Assembly: GCA_928212115.1 (NCBI GenBank)
Contig: CAKMRJ010005634.1
Span: 257,042,220-257,106,219, forward strand
Length of the DNA stretch: 64,000 nt
Direction: 5' to 3'
From: Lactuca virosa
Lineage: Eukaryota; Streptophyta; Magnoliopsida; Asterales; Asteraceae
In this document: positions 31,651 to 44,973 of the stretch, in pieces
Position numbering within the stretch: position 1 is the first letter of the stretch
Layout of the letters: every line of letters starts with the position of its first letter
The notes under the pieces: generated by a model
Told to the model about the DNA's origin: nothing
Databases searched by the model: none
Seen by the model: only the letters and a program-made list of their open reading frames with translations
Translations under genes and position numbers: made by a program

Positions 31651-32866
31651 ATGGCAGAAGGATGCCACCACGAAGATTTATCAGATGTTTCGTCAACACA
31701 TCGAAAAAACCACCCACAGATGGACTCCGCTGCCTTCCAAGCCGTTGTGGTAGCCGTCATGGCCCAAATCAGTACTAACAGCACAAACAGGAATGGAAAC
31801 GGTGCCAACAGTTCTAATCATGGCGAAAGCCATGGACACCGAAAGGGATGCTGCTACAAGGATTTTTGCGAATTGCAAGCCCAATCCTTTTTATGGCACT
31901 GGAGGGGTCATTGCCTTAACCATATGGTTCGAGAAGACAGAATCGGTGTTCAAAATCTATACGTTCCCAGAGGAAAGCAAGGTCAAGTTCGCGGCCTGCA
32001 CATTCGCTGACGGGGCCCTCTTATGTTGGAATGGACACGTCAAATCACTAACTCTCCCGGTGGCCAACTCTATGAGTTGGGAAGATCTAAAAATCATGAT
32101 GTTGGAGGAATACAACTCGAGGGGCGAAGTTCAGAAGCTGGAACAAGAACTCTGGAACCTCACAATGATGGGCTCCGACATAACAACCTATACTGCCAAG
32201 TTCAACGACTTGGCGGTACTATGTCCCGGGATGGTTACCCCGAAAAGCAAAAAGGTGGAACGTTATATCTGGGGACTATCCCCCCAAATTCAAGGAATGG
32301 TGATAGCTGCAAACCCGTCCACATTTGACAGTGCCAAACGCTTGGTACAAAGGCTCATTGACCATGGAGTTCGTCAGGGCATTATGACCCCCATCCCCGA
32401 ACAAACAAAAAGGGGGAGACAACAAGAGGAAATTTTAGAACAAGAAGAAGGGCCAACTGACGCAAGAGCCCGCAAAGAAACAACAAACTGTGGCAGTCCA
32501 TGCCGCTACTGTCCCTGCCGCCCCAACACCAATAAAACAACGGTTGTAACAAAAAGGGGCATACCGCCATGCAACAAGTGCAACTTCCATCACAATGGAT
32601 CTTGTTGGGAAATTCATTACAACGGTTGTAACAAAAAGGGGCATACCACCCGTTTCTGTAGGGCGCCAGCCCAACAGGCCACCCAAGCCACAAATGTTGG
32701 GGTAAGCCAAGCATGCTACGGGTGCGGGGAAACGGGGAATTTCAAGAGGGAGTCCCCAAAATCCAATAACAGAAATGTTGGAGGCATGGGAAAAGTCCTA
32801 AAAAATAGGACACGGAGAGGCGATGAAATACCCCGTGGTGGTTACCGATACGTTTCTCCTCAATAA
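31651..32866 (+). pseudogene. Gag of Gypsy element C (frameshifted)
   Basis: The N-terminal segment in frame 31651 (MDSAAFQAVVVAVMAQIS, Asn-rich linker) passes to frame 31793 at about 31850. The latter carries the retrotransposon gag core: PFYGTGGVIALTIWFEKTES, ADGALLCWNGHVKS, SWEDLKIMMLEEY and KFNDLAVLCPGM. Two cysteine knuckle regions follow (about residues 270-302 and a degraded CYGCGETGNFKRES). In an active element Gag forms the particle and binds RNA. The frame ends just before protease. Confidence 0.82.
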
Positions 32867-33618
32867 TACATATGCATGCATACTCTTCGATAGCAGTGCG
32901 GAGAGGAGTTCCGTGAGTCATAAATTTGAACATTTCCTCAAATAAAAACCTCAAACACTTAATGAAATATTTATCATAGAAATGGATAATGGGAAGACAG
33001 AAACCACAAACAACATATACATAGGATGCACTCTAACTCTAAACAATCATTCCTTCCAAATCGACCTAATGCCAGTTACAATAAGGAGCTTTGACGTTAT
33101 TATTGGCATCGATTGGTTAAGTCCTCACCATGCTGATATCCTGTGTTACGAAAAGGTCGTTCGCCTTAACCTACCAAGTAGCGAAACTGTTGTCATCTAT
33201 GGCGACAAACCCGATACGAATCTACGAATCATCTCTTGCATCAAGGCTCAAAAGTATCTACGCAAGGTGTACCACGCCTTTCTAGCCCACATTGTTGATG
33301 AGAAACAGGAAGTGAAAGACATCAAGTATATTCTAGAAGTTTGTAACTTTCCCGATGTATTCCCAGAAGACCTTCCGGGAGTACCACCCGTGCGCCAAGT
33401 CGAGTTCAGAATTGACTTGATTCCTGGAGCCACCCCCATAGAAAAATAACCATATCGATTAGCGTTGGCAGAAATGCAGGAATTGTCTAGTAAACTGAAC
33501 GAACTACTGAGCAAAGGATTCATCAGACTAAGCTTCTCACCTTGGGGAGCACCGGTCTTGTTCGTAAAGAAGAAGGACGAATCATTCCACATGTGCATTG
33601 ACAATCGTGAGTTGAACA
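32867..33618 (+). pseudogene. Protease and RT N-terminus of element C
   Basis: The protease loop near 32885-32925 reads LFDSSAERSSVS: the expected DSG is DSS, a catalytic-loop change. Frame 32982-33449 continues with IIGIDWLSPHHADILCYEK and the pre-RT segment FPDVFPEDLPGVPPVRQVEF. A stop follows after PIEK, and RT resumes (RLALAEMQELSSKL, SFSPWGAPVLFVKKKDES, MCIDNRELN) until 33618, where a Copia LTR is inserted at target GAACA. RT continues at 34412. Confidence 0.8.
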
Positions 33619-34406
33619 TGTTGGGTTTTAGTATAATACAACATCCTATGGTGCACATACAACCCTAAATACCTTGGATCTATGTTTTCACTAATTATAC
33701 ATGCAAAGGTGTTTCCAAGGTATTAAGCCTATAACTAGCATACAAAGATGTAAACTACACAAGATACTAGTTAGTGTAACATACCTTTTCATATGGCTGG
33801 AAGTCTTGATGCATTTGGCCTTAAGAGCTTAGCCCCAATAGTGTGGAAGCCTCAAATGAAGTCACAACACATCAAGGACAAAGGTAGGACTTGAGAGAGA
33901 ATCTCCATGCACTCTAAAACCTTCATGACCTCCAAGAACATGCACACACACTAGGGTTGGCGGTTTTAGGTCATCATATATGTATTTATATGTGTTGAAT
34001 TCTAAGAGTCATGGGTATAAACCAAACCCATACCCATGGGTTTTATGATCCATGTTCATATGGCCTAACTCTTTATGTATCCATACATAAACTTGGTCCA
34101 ACATGGATCATAAGCCCAACACATATAAATATAACTAATTACCATAATTAGTCCCCATAGATTTAATTAGTATCTTTTGATCACTAAATTAATTCCAAAT
34201 TAATTCTTGATCAACACTAATTAAAACATATGATTTCAAATTAATATATTAGAACTTATAATATATTAATAAATCATATATAACCTCTTCTCTCAAAAGT
34301 CTATCCTAACAAATTGTCCTGATGATATGCAACCCAAATGGATCATGCTACTATCGGGTCGAATACATACCGATAATAGTTATGGGCTTAGACATCTAAT
34401 CCAACA
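33619..34406 (-). mobile_element. Solo LTR of Copia family D in element C RT
   Basis: 788 bp starting TGTTGGG and ending CCAACA with TSD GAACA on both sides (33614-33618, 34407-34411). Close homologue of the LTRs at 37260-38048 and 44184-44973. TATA box (TATAAATA, minus strand) at 33983-33990. Orientation follows the complete copy of family D. Confidence 0.92.
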
Positions 34407-37035
34407 GAACAAACTCACTATCAAGAACCGTTATCCCTTACCTCGAATCGATGACCTTTTCAATCAACTGCAAGGATCGAGCTACTTCTCAAAAAATGAT
34501 CTAAGGTCGGGGTACCGTCAGCTGTGAGTCCATGAGGGAGATATCCCTAAAACGGCATTTAGAACTCGCTACGGTCGCTATGAGTTTGTAGTGATGCCCT
34601 TCAGGTTGAATAATACGCCCGCTGTGTTCATGGACCTGATGAACCGTGTATACCGACCTTACTTAGATAAATTCGTGATAGTATTCATCGATGACATACT
34701 CATCTATTCACGAAGTAAGGAAGAACATAGTCAGCACCTACGACAAGTCTTGGAGACGTTAAGGGTGGAGAAACTGTATGCGAAATTTTTGAAATGCGAA
34801 TTCTGGATTTGAAGGGTGGACTTCTTGGGACACGTGGTCAGCGAGGAATGAATACATGTGGATCCCTCCAAAATCAAGGCAATTGAAAACTGGGCAGCAC
34901 CAAGAACACCGACATAAATCCGCCAGTTTTTGGGTCTTGCAGGCTACTACCGAAGATTCATACATAATTTTTTCTAAAATCGCAAAGCCACTCACTACCT
35001 TGACTTAGAAAGGAGTAACCTTCAACTAGGAGGATAAAGAAGAAACTGCCTTCCAAAAGTTAAAACAAGCCATATGCAGTGCTTCAATCTTGTCTCTCCC
35101 AGAAGGGACGGAAGACTTTGTGGTCTACTACGATACGTCCAAGCAGGGCCTAGGTTGCATACTCATGCAACGAGGAAAGGTCATTGTCTATGCCTCGATA
35201 CAACTTAAGACTCACGAAGTCAACTATACCATACATGACCTCGAATTAGGAGCAGTAGTATTTGCCCTAAAGATTTGGAGACAATACATTTATGGCACAA
35301 AGTGCACAATCTTCACTGATCATAAGAGTCTCCAGCACATTCTCAATCAAAATGAGCTCAACATGAGACAACGACGATGGGTAGAGCTACTAAATGACTA
35401 CGAATGCGAAATTCATTATAATCCAGGCAAGGCCAACGCAGTAGCGGATTCCCTAAGTCGAAAAGAATACTCGGGCCGCCGAGTAAAATCATTGACCATG
35501 ACCCATCCATTCACACCTGTCTATGCAGATCAAAGAGGCACAACTTGAAGCCTTGAAACCTGAAAACGTCGCAAGTGAAGCCTTGCGGGGAATGGATAAA
35601 AACCTTGAGGTCAAGGGTGACGGGGCTTATTATCTCATGAATCGAATCTGGACACCGAAATTTGGAGGGTACAGAGATGTTGTCATGAACGAGGCTCACA
35701 TGAACAAATACTCCGTTCATCCCGGTTCAGACAAGATGTATCTGCACCTCAAGAAACTTTAATGGTGGCCAAACATGAAGGTACAAATCGCTACCTATAT
35801 GGGCAAGTTCCTAACTTGCGCCAAGGTCAAGGTAGAATACCAAAAGCCCTTGGGTTTGCTACAACAAGCGGATATACCCGAGTAGAAGTGGGAGCGGATA
35901 ACCATGGGCTTCATAAACCAAGTTACCCAAGACGACGGGTGGACTTGACACCATTTGGGTAATCGTCGATAGATTAACCAAATCCAAGCATTTCCTGCCA
36001 ATAAAGGAGACTGACAAAATGGAGAAACTAACAAGGACGTACATCAAGGAGATTGTATGATTACATGGTGTGCCAATATTCATTATCTCTGACAGAGATA
36101 GTAGATTTACCTCACGGTTTTGGTAATCACTACAAAATTCCTTGGGAACCAGACTCAACATGAGTACAGCTTATCATCCTCAAACCGACGGGCAGAGCGA
36201 GAGAACCATTCAGACGCTGGAAGACATGTTGAGAGCTTGTGTGATAGACTTCGGTAAAGCCTGGGATGTCCATTTACCGCTCATCGAATTCTCATACAAT
36301 AACAGTTATCACGCTAGCATTAAGGTTGCCCCATTCGAAGCCCTATATGGGCGCAAGTGCAGATAACCTCTGTGATGGGTTGAGGTGGGTGACACGCAGC
36401 TAGAAAGGGGACAAGTGCCTAATAGCACACTCACTAGACCTAAGATCATACGGGAAACTACAGAGAAGATCGTTCAGATCCGTGAACGACTAAAAGCATC
36501 CCGAGATCGACAAAAGAGCTATGCGGATAACCGATGCAAACCCTTGGAATTCCAGGTGGGTGACCGCGTGCTGTTAAAGGTCTCGCCCTGGAAGGGAATG
36601 ATACGTTTTGGAAAAACATGGGAAACTGAATCCAAGGTATATCGGGTCATTTGAGATCCTTGACAGGATCGGCCCGGTAGCTTACAAACTTCGACGATCG
36701 CAAGAACTCAGTAACGTACACCCCACCTTCCATGTGTCTAACTTGAAGAAGTGCTTGTCTGATGAGACTCTTGTCATTCCGCTTGACGAAATTGAAGTAA
36801 ATGAGAACCTCCACATCGTCGAGGAACCTGTGGAAATCATGGACATGGAGGTCAAAAGAACGAAACAAAGTCGCATACCCATAGTGAAGGTCCATTAGAA
36901 CGCCAAGCAAGGGCCTGAATTCACTTGGGAACGATAGGACCAAATGAACAGAAATACCCACATCTTTTCCCTAGCTCGTGAGAACCTACCCAAGGTGCAA
37001 ATTTTGGGACGGAATTCCTTCTAACTGGGGGATGA
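34407..37035 (+). pseudogene. RT-RNase H-integrase block of element C, copy 1
   Basis: RT resumes with LTIKNRYPLPRIDDL, FIDDILIYSRSKEEH and LGLAGYYRRFIHN; RNase H with DLELGAVVFALKIWR and ALFTDHKSL-like segments; GKANAVADSLSRK; integrase with HPGSDKMYLHLKK, SDRDSRFTS and HPQTDGQSERTIQTLEDM; C-terminal GDRVLLKVSPWKG. Many stops (for example after GYRQL, CEFWI, VSEE, and TLT). Ends at a PPT and the first 60 bp of an LTR (37036-37096). The same block with the same stops recurs at 44974. Confidence 0.88.
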
Positions 37036-37096
37036 TGTGACAACTGTCAATTCGGGATCAAACAAAGTCAACGAGTCAACCAAGTCAACTCGACTA
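37036..37096 (+). mobile_element. Truncated LTR head of element C and chimeric junction
   Basis: TGTGACAACTGTCAATTCGG... matches the start of the C 3' LTR (55563 onward) for about 60 bp, then switches at 37095-37097 (shared TAA) to the leader of Copia family D (compare 43995). The joint is a microhomology-type breakpoint. Confidence 0.8.
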
Positions 37097-37259
37097 AAAG
37101 TCGAAAATATGTTGTCTGGGGGTCCAACTCGTCGAGTGTATGGACTCGTCGAGTCACTCCCTGGACTCGTCGAGTCAGCTGTCCAGACAGCAAAAAACTT
37201 CGATTTTCAGCCTTAAAAAGCAAGTATAACATGAAAACAACCCATGGCTCTGATACCAC
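37097..37259 (-). mobile_element. Copia D leader fragment with PBS
   Basis: Matches the end of the D leader at 43995-44183. Contains three ACTCGTCGAGT palindromes (37127-37137, 37144-37154, 37165-37175) and a PBS (minus strand TGGTATCAGAGC, 37247-37258) abutting the LTR at 37260. A PBS on this side implies a second tandem D unit once extended leftward. Confidence 0.75.
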
Positions 37260-38048
37260 TGTTGGTTTTTAGTATAATACAACATCCTATGGTGCACATA
37301 CAACCCTAAATACCTTGGATCTATGTTTTCACTAATTATACATGCAAAGGTGTTTCCAAGGTATTAAGCCTATAACTAGCATACAAAGATGTAAACTACA
37401 CAAGATACTAGTTAGTGTAACATACCTTTTCATATGGCTGGAAGTCTTGATGCATTTGGCCTTAAGAGCTTAGCCCCAATAGTGTGGAAGCCTCAAATGA
37501 AGTCACAACACATCAAGGACAAAGGTAGGACTTGAGAGAGAATCCCCATACACTCTAAAACCTTCATGAACTCCAAGAACATGCACACACACTAGGGTTG
37601 GCGGTTTTAGGTCATCATATATGTATTTATATGTGTTGAATTCTAAGAGTCATGGGTATAACCCAAACCCATACCCATGGGTTTTATGATCCATGGTTCA
37701 TATGACCCAACTCTTTATGTATCCATACATAAACTTGGTCCAACATGGATCATAAGCCCAACACATATAAATATAACTAATTACCATAATTAGTCCCCAT
37801 AGATTTAATTAGTATCTTTTGATCACTAAATTAATTCCAAATTAATTCTTGATCAACACTAATTAAAACATATGATTTCATATTAATATATTAGAACTTA
37901 TAATATATTAATAAATCATATATAACCTCTTCTCTCAAAAGTCCATCCTAACAAATTGTCCTGATGATATGCAACCCAAATGGACCATGCTACTATCGGG
38001 TCGAATACATACCGATAATAGTTATGGGCTTAGACATCTAATCCAACA
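37260..38048 (-). mobile_element. 3' LTR of Copia D
   Basis: 789 bp, TGTTGG...CCAACA; followed on its right by the minus-strand PPT. It also has a PBS on its left, so it acts as a shared LTR between a complete unit to the right and a truncated unit to the left. Confidence 0.88.
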
Positions 38049-38058
38049 GTCTCCCACT

Positions 38059-41000
38059 AGGATAAGTCTAAAACTATTATTGCGTATGACTCCAAGATCG
38101 CGACTAGAAATCGTAGCTCTTAAAAGCCGTTGTCGAACTCTGACCAAGTCAATGACATGTCCATTAGATAATGGATCATATATTCCTCCATTCTAGATAT
38201 CATATGGACTGAGACATGGATTATAATCATTATCTCTGTCCATTTGTTGTTTCCCGATTTTTGATTTATGACGACTGACTAATTGAACAAAATCAAATCA
38301 GTCTAGGCCCGACCGAGCACTTACGTTTGTCATCACTAATCATCGAGGGGCCCACAGATATCGCTTTTATCCCTCCAAGGGTAAAAGGAATGGATAAACT
38401 TCGACTCATATGCTTGTACTAACTACTTGTTGAATCATACACAAAGGCACGTTTTATAACATCAAGTTACTGATGCGTTTTCGTATAATCAATGTACAAC
38501 CAACTCATAGTCAATAACTCATATCTCTAGGTTTGAAGAATATAAGATATTATCATCTCATGATCACTCGTGATAAAATCCATCAAGTGAGTCAAATGAG
38601 CGTGGGTTTAATCCAATACCCAGAAATTATGAGCACTCATGAATGTTGTAGCAACTCTTTGCTATGTCCAACACCTTAGACATCTACAACCAACTTCATG
38701 ACAGTCTTGATTCATACCTACTTCCAACATATGACCGACTGTGGATAATTTGAATAACTTAGTCATTCGGAAAGAATAACCTAGCTATTTTGGAAGTCAA
38801 AACATGCAAAGTGAAACACAAGAATAATACTAATCACTCTATGGTCCCAATAACCTTTGAGAGTAAATAAAACACCTTTTATTTAAACACCATATTGATT
38901 ACTCCTTATTCATTGTATAATGTTTCAAATAATCAACTTTATACTTGAATCAAAACAATAGTCATGACATGCTCCAAGCATACACGCTATGTTTGTCTAT
39001 GATCCTTACTGTGTGAAATAGACCAATTGAACATGATTCCAATGATGCTCATCTCACAATCCCAAATCCTTATTGTAAATGTAAGAATTCCAAATTCCTG
39101 CCACTTACCAAAATCTGTTAGATTCTAAACTTATATGCATTGATCCCCTTGTAATGACTATGCACAAAGTCACAAAGACTTGCCAACAGACATTACAGAG
39201 TATTCCAATGGAGAGCAATTCCATGGAAACGAAGTCTCAAATTCAAAGTACATTGCTTTGAACATCCTTCTTGCATTAAGTTTTTCTAATCTTCCACAGA
39301 TTTAATGGATAACTTCCACCTATGGAAACATTTGCATATTCCCATTTTGACTATCACTTCTGAACAAGAGTTGCCTATTTTCAAAATATGTCAATATGGT
39401 CCTTTCCAAAAATTTAACACTATACTTCCAATTGTCCATGAGCAACCAATCTTTGGAAACCTTTGATTGTCCTCGACAATTGCTTAATCATTTTAGTCAT
39501 ATCCAATTCTAGATCTTTTCCCCTCTTAATGCCTTAGGCATTCGGAAAATTTAGAAAGGATAAATATTATAGCACATGTAATCGATCCTATATCTGAAGC
39601 ATACGGGACATGATTCATGATGTCTCATATAAAGACGTGATCATAGACCAATCTTTTGCTACAATATATTTTTTATTTGCCATGTTTCAAAATTTGACTA
39701 TGAAGAGGGATGCCGTAATCATAATCAAATTTTGAGAACGCAATATAGATAGAGAATTTCCTTATGTTGAACCATTCCAACATAAAATTCATATATATAT
39801 ATTCTTGACTAAAGATGATCAAAATCTCAATCTAAGCTTTTAGAATTGAAATGAAGTATAATTTCCTCTCCCTTAATTATATAGCAAAACAACTTTTCCC
39901 AATTGAAACTTTTGTTTTCTATAATTAACACTTAACATAATAATCATGCTCCCACTTACATGATAATTATTAGCGTAACACTTATGCTCCCACTAGCTTT
40001 GACATGTATCCAGAAATCAGCTGGACTTCTAGAAATCAATACTTTATTGACTTTCTTACCAAAGTTCAGATTTCTGATACAAGATGCTTTGATGAAACTT
40101 TATCAAAATCATACACTTTTCCTTAGACAGCTCATATGAGTGTCTAAACAATTTTAGAACTATGAAAAGGGATGTCGTAATCATAGTCTTAATTGTTTAG
40201 ACCTTTGCCATTTCTCACAAGTCCATGTTAGCGTGCCGGTTAACCACACACGCTCCACTAACGACTTTAAGAATGCAAATATCACAATTGCTATCTACTT
40301 AAAATCTATTTAGTGAAAGCGTTTCCTCACCATCATTTTATGAATCGAAGGGAAACCTTATGACACTTAGATTTTTTTTTATGGTGTATGTGTTCCTATC
40401 CATTTGAATTTGTCATAACCACAAGGGAAGGTTAGTGACAAATCCAAACTCATATGGACCAAACTTGTGCAATCTTAACTTCTGGCCACTTGGCAGCACA
40501 AGGGCCTACCATTGCTTCCAGGTTGTTATGCAAACAATTGAGAACTCACAGAACTCACATGCATAGTCAACTTTAACTGGAATGAGCATAGAAATAAGAA
40601 TATGTCAACACGATAGGTTACAAGCCTCAAGTCGTGAGCTAGTGATAAATAATAGGTTTCACCCTTGATTAGTTTTTGAAACTTTCAAGACCTTTAAGAC
40701 TCCCACTGTCCTCTTGACATATAAGATTCTCTTGTCAAGAACCATTCCTTGAAAAAACAAATATTCAAGAGTTAGTGCGGATTCTTATCAAGAAAAACAC
40801 TTCACACAATTAGTCTTAGTTGGTCTTTGTCTTATCCAAGTCATCACAACTTGCCAATTTCAAATGTACAATAATAAGAACCATCTCATTCTACATTTGA
40901 CAAGTGTTTTAAACCTTTCTTAAGATTTTGTCACTCAAATTACAATCTTGGAGTATTACTTTATGACTCAATTTTGGAACGAAGTATGATTCATCTTTTG

Positions 41001-41980
41001 ATTTAACCATTTCAACAATTCACGATTCCTCTTCTTAGTCAAACAAATGCACTAAGATGCCCTTAGAGAATCAATTGTGATATGATTTCATAATCACTAA
41101 GATAATCATAAAACAAGATACTCAAGTACTCTCCCATCTTTTCAGATTGGAGAAACTTTTATCTTTCTGCCTAATTTGATTCTTCTCATTCATTCTGCCT
41201 TACATTGAAACTTTTCCAATGTTTCAGAATTACACTTAAACTTGTAATCATAACCATATTTACTAAACTTTAGTAAATCATGACGAATAGTCTTATCGTT
41301 CTATGTGGTGGACCTGACCAGAGCACACTCAAGTGTTCCCGATCCCCTAATCCTTCATTTGACTCACATATACATGTGCTCAAGGAATTAGTCTTAATTT
41401 TCTAAAGATGAAAATTATCATTCATCATACAATAAAAGTTGCATGATTCCAAGTTTCTATCCAACTGAAACTTGGGTGATGAGAATCTTTCCTTATTTGA
41501 TAAATTATGACACTACCACAAACGAAAGAATCAAATACATTTTTCCAATATTGCTATCAATGGAATCATATAAACAACAATTTTTTTTCCTCACAAATAC
41601 CATTGTAAGGATATTTAAAATAAATAAAAATTAAAACTTTTTTCTTTTATTTTAAAACTTGCGGAAAAACTTATCCTTACAACGCAAATGCATATGAAGA
41701 ACATGTTGTTATTTATTCCTAAGAAATCTATCACAACTCTTAAGCAACAGATCAAAATTCTGATCACCGAACCATGCGATCGAAATCCATCTTCGTGATC
41801 AGAATCAGCATATTCTTCCTTTAAGCTTCCTCTTTTCTTTGATTCTTAAAACATCAACATGTGTCTTAGTCACATCATGTAATACGAATCTCAGAATAGT
41901 AACTTAATAGAGTTATATAGCGGACTTTACCTGAAGAAGAGTCAAACCTTTTTGACTTTACCAACCTTATGATCTTTCAG
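38059..41980 (-). other. Non-coding interior of Copia D
   Basis: Nearly 4 kb without any RT, integrase or RNase H motif on either strand; open frames are short and unfamiliar. Includes three hairpins with conserved loops at 39687-39735, 40142-40202 and 40227-40262, matching the leader families at 42640-43030. It occupies the place of pol in element E. Confidence 0.6.
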
Positions 41981-41989
41981 GTAAACAGG

Positions 41990-42562
41990 GCAGCTTCACA
42001 ACCAATGCCCCTTCCTTTGGCAATAGAAACATATGGACTCTTTGGGAATGGTACACGGGACTATCTCAGACTTATCCTTTCTCTTTACCATTTGGTCAAC
42101 CGAGTTGACTATGGCCGATCTCTTTCCATTGGGAAGAGAAAGCTTTTCTGGATTTCCAAAGTTACCATTGTCAATGTCCATGGAAGTTTGTGAAGTCGAT
42201 CTTCCAATCAAATTTGCTTTACCTGTGCTCCAAATCATTGCTGATTCAGAAGCATCAAGCAAATAGGTAAGATCATTAAGGGTCATGTCATGGTCCTAAA
42301 GGAACTCTCTATGTGACTTAGAAAGTGACTGAAGAACCCAGTCAACAACCAACTTCCTCAAGACCTTGACACCCAACTCTCCCGGCTTGTCAATAAGTGA
42401 CTTCATCTTCAAGATGTGAGCATTCATAGACTTTGCTTGCCAATAGGGCTTGAGTGACCTTGAACTATTCAAGAACTTGTGGGTTAGGGAGAATAATTGG
42501 AGGAGATGGAGAAAACGTGTTCGAAGAGATTTGGGAAGATCATAGTTGTCTGAACTAGACAT
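41990..42562 (-). pseudogene. Degenerate Gag of Copia D
   Basis: The start at 42562 (MSSSDNYDLPKSLRTRF) corresponds to the Gag start MSSNNASG of element E at 52724. Then SLKPYWQAKSMNAHILKMKS, GVKVLRKLVVDWVLQSLSKS, a frame change at about 42290, and a C-terminal CFYCQRKGHWL half zinc knuckle ending near 41996. It is shorter than the E Gag and has lost an open frame. Confidence 0.65.
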
Positions 42563-42639
42563 CTACAATGGGAGATATTCAAGTTAGTTGATTTAGGTCA
42601 TTAATATAACACCCAATATGAAATATTAAGGCTAGGACC

Positions 42640-43325
42640 CAACACAATATTTTATAACTTGGAAGAGGGATGCCGTAATCCAAGCTATAAAATATTTGAA
42701 GGTAGGCGAATGACGATTCACCAATTTCCACCATGAAAAACGAAATAGGTATTAGGTTTTAATTGGTTTGAAACTCCTAGATCTTTTGAGATTCATTGAA
42801 CTCTTCAATGGCATGTTTAAATCTCGATTGTGCCCTTCAAGTTTTGTGACTGGGATGCCGAGGATCACAAAACAAGGTAATTAACTTGGTACCCTTAATT
42901 TTATCACCTAATCGATGTGCCGGTTAACCACACGCGCTCCACCGATCTATAATAAACATTAAGTTACCCTTCACCACTCTTAATAGTCCATGTTAGTGTG
43001 CCGGTTAACCACACACGCTCCACTAACGACTTGGTAAGGTACAAAGTGTAAATTTCATGGGTTAGCACCAAATTCACATTTTCCTAAAGTAACTAAGATT
43101 GGGAATTTATAAAACATTTAGTTACTTTATAATAAACATTATACTTTTAATGAGAATTAAAGTCATTGTCCTACCCGTTCGGCTAACGACCCTCCACCAG
43201 TCAAGGAAGTGGTGGGTGAGAGTGGACACCCATTAAACTGTCATTTTATAGTCAGTAACCTTATACCCCCCTTATAGACCGGCTTCGTGAATGAGGCCTA
43301 CTAACGGTAAGACGACATTGTTCTT

Positions 43326-43387
<62 letters not shown>

Positions 43388-43735
43388 TAACCATTAATAT
43401 TATAATAGTATAAGTGTTGAATTTTAAACTTTAAAATTCTAAGGGTCTAACTTGGAATTAAAGTATACATGGGGGGTAACTTTACAAATTCCAAAACTTG
43501 AGGGCGAGTTTTTGAACAATTCAAAAACTTTTCAATTCCATAACATATGAGTTTAATGAAGGACTTAAAAAACTTTTAATGAAGAGACTCTTGAACATCC
43601 ATAAATTGAGGACAAGTTATGGAGTTCATAAAACAATTTATGACAAAAGAACTCTTCCAATGTGTAACCTATGGTTTTTAATGAAAACTTAACACAAAAC
43701 TTTTGGTTTTCCATAACTTGAGGACAAGTTATGGA
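42640..43735 (-). other. Leader hairpin array of Copia D
   Basis: Successive inverted repeats with loops shared with E: 42646-42696 (arms AATATTTTATA..CTTGG and partner), 42841-42873 (GTTTTGTGA/TCACAAAAC), 42911-42946 and 42992-43027 (22-nt loop with GGTTAACC), 43194-43215 (CCACCA/TGGTGG), 43592-43628 (TGAAC/GTTCA outer stem) and 43711-43734 (perfect CCATAACTTG/CAAGTTATGG with AGGA loop). They lie between PBS and gag. Confidence 0.8.
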
Positions 43736-44183
43736 ATCCATTAAAAACACATTAAGATCATCAATTCAACTAACAAACATGTCAAGAAACTATGATATAG
43801 ATTAAACTCATATGAACAAGATAATTCAAATCAATCAACTTTCATGTAATTAGCCTAACCATTAAACTAATACAAAACATGAATTTTATGACAATTATCT
43901 TTTGAATTGGATTAGAATGATCATTACCACATCAAAAACAGGTTTATAAGTTCAAAAACAGCTTAGGGTAATGATTCTAGTCCAATTCCAGCCTTAAAAG
44001 TCGAAAATATGTTGTCTGGGGGTCCAACTCGTCGAGTGCATGAACCAACTCGACGAGTTGGATGATTGTGTGCACTTTTTAGGCATGGACTCATCGAGTC
44101 AGCTGTCCAGACAGCAAAAAACTTCGATTTTCAGCCTTAAAAAGCAAGTATAACATGAAAACAACCCATGGCTCTGATACCAC

Positions 44184-44973
44184 TGTTGGTTTTTAGTATA
44201 ATACAACATCCTATGGTGCAAATACAACCCTAAATACCTTGGATATATGCTTTCACTAATTATACATGCAAAGGTATTTCCAAGGTATTAAGCCTATAAC
44301 TAGCATACAAAGATGTAAACTACACAAGATACTAGTTAGTGTAACATACCTTTTCATATGGCTGGAAGTCTTGATGCATTTGGCCTTAAGAGCTTAGCCC
44401 CAATAGTGTGGAAGCCTCAAAATGAAGTCACAACACATCAAGGACAAAGGTAGGACTTGAGAGAGAATCTCCATGCACTCTAAAACCTTCATGAACTCCA
44501 AGAACATGCACACACACTAGGGTTGGCGGTTTTAGGTCATCGTATATGTATTTATATGTGTTGAATTCTAAGAGTCATGGATATAACCCAAACCCATACC
44601 CATGGGTTTTATGATCCATGGTTCATATGGCCCAACTCTTTATGTATCCATACATAAACTTGGTCCAACATGGATCATAAGCCCAACACATATAAATATA
44701 ACTAAGTACCATAATTAGTCCCCAAAGATTTAATTAGTATCTTTTGATCACTAAATTAATTCCAAATTAATTCTTGATCAACACTAATTAAAACATATGA
44801 TTTCATATTAATATATTAGAACTTATAATATATTAATAAATCATATATAACCTCTTCTCTCAAAAGTCCATACTAACAAATTGTCCTGATGATATGCAAC
44901 CCAAATGGACCATGCTACTATCGGGTCGAATACATACCGATAATAGTTATGGGCTTAGACATCTAATCCAACG
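44184..44973 (-). mobile_element. 5' LTR of Copia D
   Basis: 790 bp; ends CCAACG instead of CCAACA, followed by GAACA and element C RT. TATA box (minus) at about 44549-44556. Several differences from the other D LTRs, so it is older than E. Confidence 0.88.

Larger units (their letters stand above)
37260..44973 (-). mobile_element. Non-autonomous Copia family D element (gag-only, 7.7 kb)
   Basis: 3' LTR 37260-38048 with PPT AGTGGGAGAC (minus) at 38049-38058; PBS at 44171-44182; 5' LTR 44184-44973, then target copy GAACA. Flanks, leader, PPT and gag start are homologous to element E, but 38100-41900 holds no pol domain. The only coding trace is a broken Gag at 41990-42562. It therefore looks like a LARD-type derivative needing proteins from an E-like partner. 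Leader hairpins of E are also present here, with extra copies at 39687-40262. Confidence 0.8.
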
